From Segnochrobactrum spirostomi (GTDB lineage Bacteria; Pseudomonadota; Alphaproteobacteria; Rhizobiales; Segnochrobactraceae): DNA of 64,000 nucleotides. The notes beneath the pieces were generated by a model. The model saw only the letters and a program-made list of their open reading frames with translations. It did not search any database and was not told the origin of the DNA. The DNA lies in the NCBI RefSeq assembly GCF_009600605.1, contig NZ_VWNA01000001.1, positions 3,520,501 to 3,584,500 of the forward strand, in the 5' to 3' direction. How positions within the stretch are numbered: the stretch's first letter is position 1; the number at the start of each line of letters is the position of its first letter. Of the stretch, positions 18,501-25,594 are shown one piece after another. The translations under genes were made by a program, and so were the position numbers.

Positions 18501-18719
18501 GACCGCGTCCTCCACCTTGCGGGTGATCTGGGTCTCCATCTCCGACGGGGCGGCGCCCGATTGGGTGACGGTGACCGAGACGATCGGCACGTCGATATTC
18601 GGAAAGCGTGTGATCGGAAGGGTTTGAAACGCGACGATCCCGAGCAGCATCAAGACCGAGAACAGCACGATCGAGGGGACCGGCTTTCGGATCGACCAGG
18701 CGGAGAAGTTCATGGCCAT
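15576..18719 (-). CDS. RND-family multidrug efflux permease (AcrB/MexB-like)
   Basis: A 1047-residue inner-membrane RND pump, the usual HAE1 length, driven by proton import. The first helix (SIVLFSVLMLLGIVAF) and the motif FPNIDVPIVSVTV are typical. The proton-relay Asp pair is likely in VDDAIVEIENIVRHM within the fourth helix, and the second half repeats the fold (NAIMIVDFAVEG, APMAIAVIGGL). GAGGA precedes the ATG by eight bases. It is third in a PadR, adaptor, pump operon. It lacks a neighbouring outer-membrane channel gene, so an unlinked TolC-like partner is expected. Confidence 0.95.
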   Translation of the reverse strand: MAMNFSAWSIRKPVPSIVLFSVLMLLGIVAFQTLPITRFPNIDVPIVSVTVTQSGAAPSEMETQITRKVEDAVANLTGVKHVSSTITDGDSTTAIEFRLEVDPDRALNDTKDAISKIRADLPRNIDEPIVQRIDVEGQAIQTYAAAAPSMTLEQLSWFVDDVVKRKLQGLPGVGKVDRIGGVSREIQVVLDPDRLMSLGMTAGDVSSRLRATNVDLAGGRAEIGGQEQSLRTLAGAHTVAELDNTVINIPGGRSVRLDELGTVRDGFQEPRSFARLGGDTPVVSFSVYRSKGASDVTVAAVVAKAIEELHAAHPEVSYALIDDSVANIYGNYESAMQTLIEGAILAVIVVFIFLKDWRATLIAAVALPLSIIPAFWLMSIMGFSLNLISLLAITLVTGILVDDAIVEIENIVRHMRMGKSPYRAAMEAADEIGLAVIAITMTIVAVFAPVSFMGGIAGQYFKQFGLTVAVAVLISLLVARLITPMMAAYLMRPTKHVEERDGWLMRRYVRFLGWTVRHRLVTLAVGLLLFAGSLWSTGLLPTGFLPVEDIGRTVVSVELPPGATLDDTRAKTDEIAKAIRTIPEVSQVFVLGGTSPTGNLEVRKAAVFVTLTPKSERKRSQKEIEGVINGLIADLPDVRAWYVNERGDRELSISLLSNDPIALDEAVGKLEGALRAEPGLANVAAVAGVDRPEIRIRPRLEEAARYGVSTEDISEAIRVATIGDIDANLAKFNAGDRLIPIRVQFDTDARKNLALVRAMAVKAGTGEPLPLASVADISFGQGPSSIDRYDRERRVSIGADLVKGVALGDAVAKVMTTAEKVGLPKGVRIEESGDVEVMGEVFSGFAMAMGAGLMMVFGVLILLFGSVFQPITILLSLPLAIGGVILGLLATDNPVSMPVVIGILMLMGIVTKNAIMIVDFAVEGVHRGMNRVDAVIDAGRKRARPIIMTTIAMIAGMVPSALGLGEGGEFRAPMAIAVIGGLAVSTVLSLIFVPAFYTVMDDVSRFMGWVFGRFIGPKEDDEDGPHAAAGPKPAAHPSVGHLPHAAE

Positions 18720-18730
18720 GGCGGGCGTCC

Positions 18731-19987
18731 TCAGTTGCTCGGGGCCGAAGGCGCCGGCACGGTCTGTGCCACGACGGGTGTGACGCGGTCGCCGTTGCGC
18801 AGGAAGGTCCCGGAGGTGGCGACCACCTGCTCACCCGGTGCGATGCCCTCGGCGATCTCGGCGCGCCCCTCCGAGACGAGGCCGATCGTGATCGGACGTG
18901 TCTCGATCTTGCCCTCGGCCGCGACTTGAACGCTGGGGCCGCCCGGCCCGTAGAGCACCGCCGAAAGCGGTACGATCACGCCGGTTCGGGTGGCGGTATC
19001 GACCTCGGCGCGCCCGAAGGCGCCGATCGTGAGGCCTGCCACCGGCGGCAGTGCGATGCGGACCGAACCCAGCCGGGTCTTGGAATCGACCTCCGGCGAA
19101 ATCAGCCGGACGGTGCCGGCGATCGGCTCGCGGAAACCCGCCGGCCACACCCGCGCCTTCTGACCGACCCGGAGCTTGGCGATCGCCGTCTCGGCGACGT
19201 CGGCGGCGAGCTCGATGTCGCCGTTCTCGATGATGGTGAAGAGGGGGCCGGAGGTGAGCCCGACCACCGCGCCGAGATTGGCGTCGCGCCGGCTGACGAT
19301 GCCGGCGACGGGCGCTTTGATCTCGGTGCGCTCCAGTTCGATCCGGTTTGCCTTGGCCTGGGCCTCCGCGAGGGTGAGGTCGGCGCGGGCGGCTTCGAGC
19401 GAGCGCTTGGAGGCTTCCAGCCGCGCGGCGGCGACCTCCGCCTCCGATTTGCGCTGGTCGAAGGTCTGTTTGGAGGCGACGCCGCTGCTGGTCAGCGCCT
19501 CGGTGCGGGCGAACGCCTTGCGGGTCTGATCGAGGGTCGATTCGGCTTCCGTGACCTGGCTTTCACCCTGGGCGATCGCCGCCCTCGCGCGCTCGATCTG
19601 CGCGGCCGATTGGGCGACGGTCGCCTCGGCGGTGTCGCTCGAGAGCCGCGCGAGGACTTGCCCCTTGGTGACGTGGTCGCCCGCCTCGACGAGGATCTCG
19701 GTGATGGCGAGGCCGTTCACCTCGGCCGTGACCCGGGCCTCCTCCCGCGGCCGCATGGTGCCGGTGACGAGCTCGTGTTCGACGAGGCTGCCGGTCTCCG
19801 CCTTCACGACGGTCACGGTCGGCGGCTTGGCGGCGACCGGAGCTGGCTCTTGCGCCCACGCGGGCGTGCCGGCGAGGCTCGCGGACAGAGCCGTGGCCGA
19901 CAGGATCGCGGCGGCGAGGCGGGCGGTGCGCGAAGGGGCGGAGATCGGGCGGAAGGGCTTGGCCGGAAGCGGCATGATCGGTCTCAT
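18731..19987 (-). CDS. RND efflux periplasmic adaptor (HlyD/MFP family)
   Basis: A 418-residue membrane-fusion protein. A signal peptide is visible (LAAAILSATALSASLAGTPAWA, about residues 21-42). The lipoyl-type half motifs flank a coiled-coil hairpin (about residues 110-200, rich in Ala/Glu/Arg such as AQIERARAAIAQGES), followed by beta-barrel and membrane-proximal domains. It bridges the RND pump to an outer-membrane channel. The ATG at 19987 overlaps the PadR stop as ATGA and gives the signal peptide a normal length; the open extension to 20128 would overlap padR and is not supported. Confidence 0.92.
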   Translation of the reverse strand: MRPIMPLPAKPFRPISAPSRTARLAAAILSATALSASLAGTPAWAQEPAPVAAKPPTVTVVKAETGSLVEHELVTGTMRPREEARVTAEVNGLAITEILVEAGDHVTKGQVLARLSSDTAEATVAQSAAQIERARAAIAQGESQVTEAESTLDQTRKAFARTEALTSSGVASKQTFDQRKSEAEVAAARLEASKRSLEAARADLTLAEAQAKANRIELERTEIKAPVAGIVSRRDANLGAVVGLTSGPLFTIIENGDIELAADVAETAIAKLRVGQKARVWPAGFREPIAGTVRLISPEVDSKTRLGSVRIALPPVAGLTIGAFGRAEVDTATRTGVIVPLSAVLYGPGGPSVQVAAEGKIETRPITIGLVSEGRAEIAEGIAPGEQVVATSGTFLRNGDRVTPVVAQTVPAPSAPSN

Positions 19988-20532
19988 TCGGCGGCCTCGG
20001 GGTGGCGCGCGTCGGTTTCGCTGGCGATCGCAAGGAGGGCGTCGCGGTTGGTGCGGAGATAATCGAGGGCCGTCTGATTGCAGGCGAGGCCGTAGCGGAT
20101 CGCCCAGTCCGAGGCCAGGTCGTCGCACGGGAGATGCCCACCGATCTGCTCGATGTCGGCCTCGATATGCTGGATGGCCCGGTCGATGGCCGCGGCGACG
20201 ATCGTCTTCGGCAGGATCGGGGCGCAGACGGCGATGAGCAGGAACTCGGAGCGGAAGATATCCGGCGCCGGGGGGCGGCTCAGATCACCACGCAGCACTT
20301 CACGGCCTTTGTCGGTGATCGAATAGATCTTGCGGGCCGGCTTGCCGGGCTGGGTTTCCTCGCGGGCGGTGACAAGCCCCTCGTCCTCGAGCTTTGCCAG
20401 TGTCGGGTAGATCGAGCCGAAGCTGACGTCGCCGAAATAGCTGAACGATCCTTCGACCGACAGCTTCCGGATTTCGTAGCCCGAGGCGTCCTTGAAGTGG
20501 AGGACGGCGAGGCAGAGCGTGCGCACGTTCAT
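19984..20532 (-). CDS. PadR-family transcriptional regulator
   Basis: A 182-residue repressor. The N-terminal winged helix (about 1-80) shows LCLAVLHFKDASGYEIRK, the GSIYPTLAKLEDEGLV recognition helix and the wing KPARKIYSITDKGREVL. The C-terminal helical part (about 90-175) is the PadR dimerisation domain (VirR-type). It is first of an operon with the adaptor and RND pump, its TGA overlapping the adaptor ATG. PadR proteins usually repress efflux operons and are released by the toxic ligand; that this one does so is inference from context. Confidence 0.92.
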   Translation of the reverse strand: MNVRTLCLAVLHFKDASGYEIRKLSVEGSFSYFGDVSFGSIYPTLAKLEDEGLVTAREETQPGKPARKIYSITDKGREVLRGDLSRPPAPDIFRSEFLLIAVCAPILPKTIVAAAIDRAIQHIEADIEQIGGHLPCDDLASDWAIRYGLACNQTALDYLRTNRDALLAIASETDARHPEAAE

Positions 20533-20605
20533 GAAGCGATCCCTCGGGCCTCCGATCAGGAGCCCCCGGCCGAGCGATCGTTATACGCGGCGGCAAGCGT
20601 ATCGG

Positions 20606-20645
20606 ATCGCTATATAGCGGGGCTATATATATCGAACCGATATAA
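20606..20645. promoter_or_regulatory. Twin TA-rich palindromes, candidate PadR operators
   Basis: Two palindromes stand side by side 76-111 bases upstream of the padR start: CGCTATATAGCG, perfect, at 20608-20619, and ATATCG-AAC-CGATAT at 20629-20643. They are conspicuously AT-rich in GC-rich surroundings and lie between padR and the end of the DUF455 gene. They probably overlap the efflux operon promoter. Binding by the PadR protein is inferred from position and symmetry. Confidence 0.55.
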
Positions 20646-20659
20646 GGTCAATGGAAGGA

Positions 20660-21484
20660 TCACGTCCGGGTGACGATGAGCGGGCGATAGAAGCCCGGCG
20701 TCAGCCCCGCTTCGGAGCGCGCGCGGTCGTTGAAAGGCGGCTTCAGCCCGCCGCGGAAATGGCGCCGCACCAGGGCGTGGAAGGTCGGCTCGGGGGCGAC
20801 CCCATCGCGCTCGCAGGCATGGCGGAACCAGCGCATGCCGATCGCGACATGGCCTTTCTCGTCGCGGTAGACGATTTCCAGGATTTCGGCGGTCGTCTCG
20901 TCACCGGCCTCACGGGCGCGCTCGATCATCGGCGGGGTGACGTCGAGGCCGCGGGCCTCGAGCACCAGCGGCACGATCGCGAGGCGGGCCGCGAGCGAAT
21001 GGCCGGTCTCCTGCGCCGCCTGCCAGAGGCCGTCGTGGGCCGGAAGGTCGCCATAGGCGGCGCCGAGACCGGCGAGCCGTTGCTCGAGCAGGCCGAAATG
21101 GATCGCCTCCTCGAAGCCGACCCGCACCCAATCGTCGAAGAAGGCGCGCGGAAGGCCTTCGTCGGCGAAGCGGCCGATGATGTCCCAGGCGAGATCGATG
21201 GCGTTGAGTTCGATGTGGGCGAGGGCGTGGATCAGCGCGATGCGGCCTTCGCCGGGATCGGCCGAGCGCTTCGGCATGTCGCGCGGCGCGAGCAGAATCG
21301 GCCGCGCGGGCCGGCCCGGCCGCTCCGGAACCGGCGGATCGAGGGTCGGGCGGGTAAGCGAAAGGGCGCCCGCCCGCCATTGGTCGGCCGCCGCGCGGGC
21401 GAGCCGCGCCTTCTCCGCCGGCACGGGCTCCGCCACGACGAGACGCGCCGCAGCGGCGAGGGACGGAAAAGGCGCGGCCGTCAC
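20660..21484 (-). CDS. DUF455 ferritin-like protein
   Basis: A 274-residue all-helical protein of the DUF455 ferritin-like family. Metal-ligand type residues are visible in the helix motifs HALAHIELNAIDLAWD, GFEEAIHFGLLEQRL and YRDEKGHVAIGMRWF, which supply the ExxH pairs of a di-iron site. Substrate is unknown, though some family members act on tRNA-like or aldehyde substrates. The GTG at 21484 starts two bases after the bcp stop, with AAGG upstream, so translation is coupled to the peroxiredoxin gene and a shared oxidative-stress role is plausible. Confidence 0.85.
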   Translation of the reverse strand: MTAAPFPSLAAAARLVVAEPVPAEKARLARAAADQWRAGALSLTRPTLDPPVPERPGRPARPILLAPRDMPKRSADPGEGRIALIHALAHIELNAIDLAWDIIGRFADEGLPRAFFDDWVRVGFEEAIHFGLLEQRLAGLGAAYGDLPAHDGLWQAAQETGHSLAARLAIVPLVLEARGLDVTPPMIERAREAGDETTAEILEIVYRDEKGHVAIGMRWFRHACERDGVAPEPTFHALVRRHFRGGLKPPFNDRARSEAGLTPGFYRPLIVTRT

Positions 21485-21486
21485 GG

Positions 21487-21957
21487 TCAGAGCGCCTTGA
21501 CGGCTTCGAGCACCGCCTCGGCATGCCCGTCCACCTTCACCTTCGGCCACACCTTGGCGACGGTACCGTCGCGCCCGATGAGGACGGTGGTCCGCTCGAC
21601 GCCCATGTACTTGCGGCCGTACATCGACTTCTCGACCCACACGCCGTAGGCGGTGCAGACGCTCTGGTCCTCGTCCGAGGCGAGACGGACGGCGAGATTG
21701 TGCTTCGCCTTGAACTTGTCGTGGCTCTTCACCGAATCCGGCGAAATGCCGATCACGACGGCGCCGGCGGCTGCGAACGCGTCTGTGCGGGCTGTGAAGT
21801 CGATCGCCTCGAGGGTGCAGCCCTGAGTGTCGTCCTTCGGATAGAAATAGAGCACCACCGGCTTGCCCTGGAGCGCCGAGAGGCTGATCGGCTCGCCGCC
21901 GTCACCGGGCAGGGTGAAATCGGGCGCGGGCTGGCCGGGAGCGGGAAGGGCGGTCAT
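21487..21957 (-). CDS. bcp: Thiol peroxidase of the Bcp (peroxiredoxin Q) family
   Basis: A 156-residue peroxiredoxin that reduces hydrogen and lipid peroxides in the cytoplasm. The peroxidatic cysteine is Cys47 in DDTQGCTLEA. The resolving cysteine found five residues later in E. coli Bcp is absent, so it is of the atypical or one-Cys kind; another Cys is present in SVCTAYGVWVEK. The YFYPKDDT and IGISPDSVKSHDKF motifs fit. The ATG at 21957 has GGAGG nine bases upstream and fits the family length; an open extension to 22020 is not needed. It is coupled to DUF455. Confidence 0.95.
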   Translation of the reverse strand: MTALPAPGQPAPDFTLPGDGGEPISLSALQGKPVVLYFYPKDDTQGCTLEAIDFTARTDAFAAAGAVVIGISPDSVKSHDKFKAKHNLAVRLASDEDQSVCTAYGVWVEKSMYGRKYMGVERTTVLIGRDGTVAKVWPKVKVDGHAEAVLEAVKAL

Positions 21958-22166
21958 GTGCAAATCCTCCGGTCGCGGGACGGGCGGCCATGCTTTCTTC
22001 GCATGACCGTGTTTCAACATGTGGCCGGATCGTGCCGCAAGCGCGGAACGTATCGGCGGAAAGCCGGCCGTTGTGCGTTGTAGGGCGGCAGGCGCGGTCG
22101 GCCAATCCGCCGGTGGACGAATCGAGGCGCAGCGTCGAGTCTGGGAGATGATCAGAAGGATGCGGA

Positions 22167-25100
22167 ATGGCTGAAACGGCGAACGTCGAGGGCGCGGAGA
22201 AGCGCAAGCGCAGGAGCGTCCCTGCGCATATCGGCGTGTTCTGCCTGCGCAGCATCATCGTGCTCTCCGCCGTCGTCACCATTCTCATTGCCGGGCTCGG
22301 CGCGCGCTTCGGCTATGGACCGATCCAGATCAATTTCGTCGCCCGCGGGGCCCAGGGCATCCTCTCGACCCTCGCCGGCGCCGAAGGCATGGCCCGCGTC
22401 GGGACGGCGCAGATCGGCTGGAATTTCGAGAACGGTTTCGTGATCGCGATCAAGAACGTCGTCGTCGCTGGTCCGAGCGCGACGGCGACCGTGCCGGCCG
22501 TCGTGATCGACCTCGACGATCTCGCCTTGCTGACCGGATCGCTCAAGGCCCGTTCGATCTCGATCGAGCAGCCGAGCGTCGAACTCGCGCCGCTCGGAGC
22601 CGCCCGGTCGGCGGGGCCGGAGCCGATCGCCCTTCTCGAAATGCTCAACGAGCGGCTCCGCCGAATCGCCGAACTCGCCCGGCAGCGCGGGCTTGAGACT
22701 TTCACGGTCAGTTCCGGCCAGCTCCAGGTCCCCCGTTCGGCGCCCAACGCGCCTCCGCTCGTGTTCGACGGCATCGACGTCACCGTGAACGCGCGGGATG
22801 GCGGGTTCATCCAGGGGACGATGCGGGCCTGGGTCGATGCGCAGTTGTGGAGCGCCTCGTTCGATCGCTCCGCCCGCGACAGCGGCTTCCAACTCAAGAT
22901 GAGCGCCGACGGCATCGGGCTCGCCGAGGCGCTCGGGGTCGATACGATCTCCGCCGATCTCACGGTGGCGCCGAAGGTCGATGCGCGGTTCGACGCGAAC
23001 GGCAAGGCGGTCGCCGCGACCGGCACCCTCAATGTCGGCGCCGGCTATATCCGCATCGGCCCAGACGGTACCCGGCTGAAGCGGGCCGGCATCGCGCTGA
23101 CCTGGCGGCCCGAGCACGACGATTTCGCGCTGACCCCGTCGCCGATCCTGTTCGGCAATTCCGAGGTCGTGGTCGCCGGCACGATCAACGCCCCGGACCC
23201 GACCGATGCGCGGTGGCGCTTCTCGCTGACCATGCCGCGCGCGCTCATCGCGCCTTCGGACATCCCGGGTCCGCCGGCGGTGATCGAATCGGCGACGGCG
23301 ACCGGCTATTTCGATGCTGCCGCCCAGATCCTCGACATCCCCAAGATCACCGCGAAGGCCGGCGCCTCCTATGCCGAGGGCGACGCCAAGTTCGATTTCA
23401 CACCCGGCGGCCCACGCGGCTGGATCAACGGCCACGCGACCGACGTCTCCTACGACACGTTCGTCCGGCTGTGGCCGAGCTTCGTCGTGCCGCCGGCACG
23501 CAAATGGCTCCTCGAAAACATCTTCGGCGGTCACATTTCGACCGCCTCGATGAAGATCGTGGCGAACGCGATCGACTTCAAAGGCGATCCGACGATCCCG
23601 AACCCGACGCAGGTGCCGGCCATCAGCAGCGTCGTGTTCGACCACGCCATCTTCAAGCTGCCCGGAACTTTGCCGCGGCTGACCGATGCCGTGGGAACGG
23701 TCGATTTCCGCGACAACAAGATTGCCCTCGACGTCTCATCTGGAACGGTGACGCCGCCCATCGGTGGCCCGATCGCGGCCTCGAACATCACCTATCGCAC
23801 GAGCAGCGTGCGCGACCGGCCAATGCACGGCTGGCTCGGCGCGGACCTCGTCGGTTCGGCCATCGCGATCGGGTCGCTCGCCGACGACGATCCGATCAAC
23901 GCGATGAAGCCCCTCGGCATCGATCCCGCGACGCTTTCCGGCAGCGCCAAGGTGACGTTCGCTCTCGACGGGCCGATGCGCGACGTCATCGATCCCAAGG
24001 AGATCGCCTGGCAGATGACGGCCGATCTGCATGACGTGGGCTCGTCGGCGCCGATCAAGGATCACCGCATCGACAAGGCGAATGTCGTCGTCAAAGCCGA
24101 CAATTCCCTGATGACGATCAAGGGCAAGGCCGACGTGGACGGGCTCGCCGCGACCGTCGACCTGACCCAACCGCTCGGCAAGGCCGGCGCCCTCGGCCAC
24201 AGCGACGTGACCGTCGTGCTGACCGATGCCGACCGCAAGGCCCGCGGCCTCGATCTCGGCGGCCTCCTCACCGGCCCGATCGGCGTCACCATGAAGGGCG
24301 GCGCGGATGGCCGGCAGACCTTCGACGTCGATCTCACCAAGGCCTCGCTGACGCTGCCCGGCATCGGCTGGACCAAGGGGCCCGGCGTACCGGCGGAGGC
24401 GGTGTTCGACTTCGTCGACAAGGGCGCGACGCGGCGCATCGAGAACCTCGTCGTGACCTCGGACGGGGTCGATGTCGAGGGATCGATGCAACTCGGGCCG
24501 AAGAGCGAGCTCATCTCGGCGAGCTTCCCGACTTTCTCCCTGCGCCCCGGCGATCAGGCGAGCGTCCGCGTCGACGCCAAGAAGGGCGGCTACGCGATCA
24601 AGGTCGACGCCGAGAATTTCGACGGCCGAGGGCTCGTGAATCAGATCAAGAAGTCCGGCACGTCCGATGCGGCTGGCAGCGGCTCCGGCGGCAAGGCGAA
24701 GGCGTCTCCGGACATCGACATCAAGGCGAGCGTGGGCAAGCTCGTCGGCTATCGCGGCGCGACCCTCGACGATGTCGATCTCACCGCGAGCTTCGCCAAG
24801 GGCGGGATCGCCGCCCTCGACCTCAGTGCCCGCACGGGCTCGGCGCGCAGCGGCGTCACCGTGAGCGTCGCACCGAAGGACGGCGGCAAGGCCATCACGG
24901 CTTCGCTCGGCGATACCGGGCGGGTGCTGCGCTTCCTCGATTTCTATTCGCGCATGACCGGGGGGCAGGGCACCATCGATGCGGTGAACGCAGGCGACAA
25001 GACGAGCGGCACGCTTCAGGTCGACAATTTCCGCATCGTGTCCGAGCCGGCGCTCGCCAAGATCTACGATCAGGCGAAACAGGCGCCGAGCCTGCAGCGC

Positions 25101-25475
25101 GCCGCGGCGGAGACGCCGTCACCGCCGTCCTCGACCGCCTTCGCCTCGCTCGACGTGCATTTCGAGGCGGACGCCTCGACGATCCATCTGACCGACGGCG
25201 TGCTCAAGGGCCCGACGGTGGGGGGCACCGCGGCCGGCACCATCAACCTCAAGGCCCAGACCCTCGAACTCGCCGGCACCTTCATTCCGATCTTCGCCCT
25301 CAACAACCTGTTCGGCCGCATCCCGGTGCTCGGGGAATTGCTCGGCGGCGGCACCGACGGCGGTCTGATCGGCATCACCTTCAAGCTGAGCGGCCCCATC
25401 ACGGCCCCGGCCTTGAGCTTCAACCCGGTCTCCACCATCACCCCGGGCATCCTGCGCAAAATCTTCGAATATTGA
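22167..25475 (+). CDS. AsmA-superfamily/YhdP-like (DUF3971) envelope protein
   Basis: A 1102-residue protein with one N-terminal membrane helix (about 25-47, IIVLSAVVTILIAGLGA) and a long beta-rich periplasmic body. DUF3971-like sequence sits in the middle (KWLLENIFGGHISTASMKI and the following strands) and an AsmA-like C-terminal region ends the protein (ELAGTFIPIFALNNLFGRIPVLGELLGGGTDG is the typical closing motif, given here as its flanks ELAGTF and LGELLGG). YhdP, TamB and AsmA proteins form grooves that carry phospholipids across the periplasm to the outer membrane. AAGGA precedes the ATG by six bases. It stands alone, downstream of a divergent bcp gene. Confidence 0.9.
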   Translation: MAETANVEGAEKRKRRSVPAHIGVFCLRSIIVLSAVVTILIAGLGARFGYGPIQINFVARGAQGILSTLAGAEGMARVGTAQIGWNFENGFVIAIKNVVVAGPSATATVPAVVIDLDDLALLTGSLKARSISIEQPSVELAPLGAARSAGPEPIALLEMLNERLRRIAELARQRGLETFTVSSGQLQVPRSAPNAPPLVFDGIDVTVNARDGGFIQGTMRAWVDAQLWSASFDRSARDSGFQLKMSADGIGLAEALGVDTISADLTVAPKVDARFDANGKAVAATGTLNVGAGYIRIGPDGTRLKRAGIALTWRPEHDDFALTPSPILFGNSEVVVAGTINAPDPTDARWRFSLTMPRALIAPSDIPGPPAVIESATATGYFDAAAQILDIPKITAKAGASYAEGDAKFDFTPGGPRGWINGHATDVSYDTFVRLWPSFVVPPARKWLLENIFGGHISTASMKIVANAIDFKGDPTIPNPTQVPAISSVVFDHAIFKLPGTLPRLTDAVGTVDFRDNKIALDVSSGTVTPPIGGPIAASNITYRTSSVRDRPMHGWLGADLVGSAIAIGSLADDDPINAMKPLGIDPATLSGSAKVTFALDGPMRDVIDPKEIAWQMTADLHDVGSSAPIKDHRIDKANVVVKADNSLMTIKGKADVDGLAATVDLTQPLGKAGALGHSDVTVVLTDADRKARGLDLGGLLTGPIGVTMKGGADGRQTFDVDLTKASLTLPGIGWTKGPGVPAEAVFDFVDKGATRRIENLVVTSDGVDVEGSMQLGPKSELISASFPTFSLRPGDQASVRVDAKKGGYAIKVDAENFDGRGLVNQIKKSGTSDAAGSGSGGKAKASPDIDIKASVGKLVGYRGATLDDVDLTASFAKGGIAALDLSARTGSARSGVTVSVAPKDGGKAITASLGDTGRVLRFLDFYSRMTGGQGTIDAVNAGDKTSGTLQVDNFRIVSEPALAKIYDQAKQAPSLQRAAAETPSPPSSTAFASLDVHFEADASTIHLTDGVLKGPTVGGTAAGTINLKAQTLELAGTFIPIFALNNLFGRIPVLGELLGGGTDGGLIGITFKLSGPITAPALSFNPVSTITPGILRKIFEY

Positions 25476-25594
25476 GGCGGGGCGCCCTCGCGCCACTCCG
25501 CGGCCCCGCTTTGCGCGCACGGCGTTGCAACACTGTCGTCGCATTGTCATGGAAGTTGCCGACACCTCGGGGTCGGACAAGCGCGGGTGCCCTC

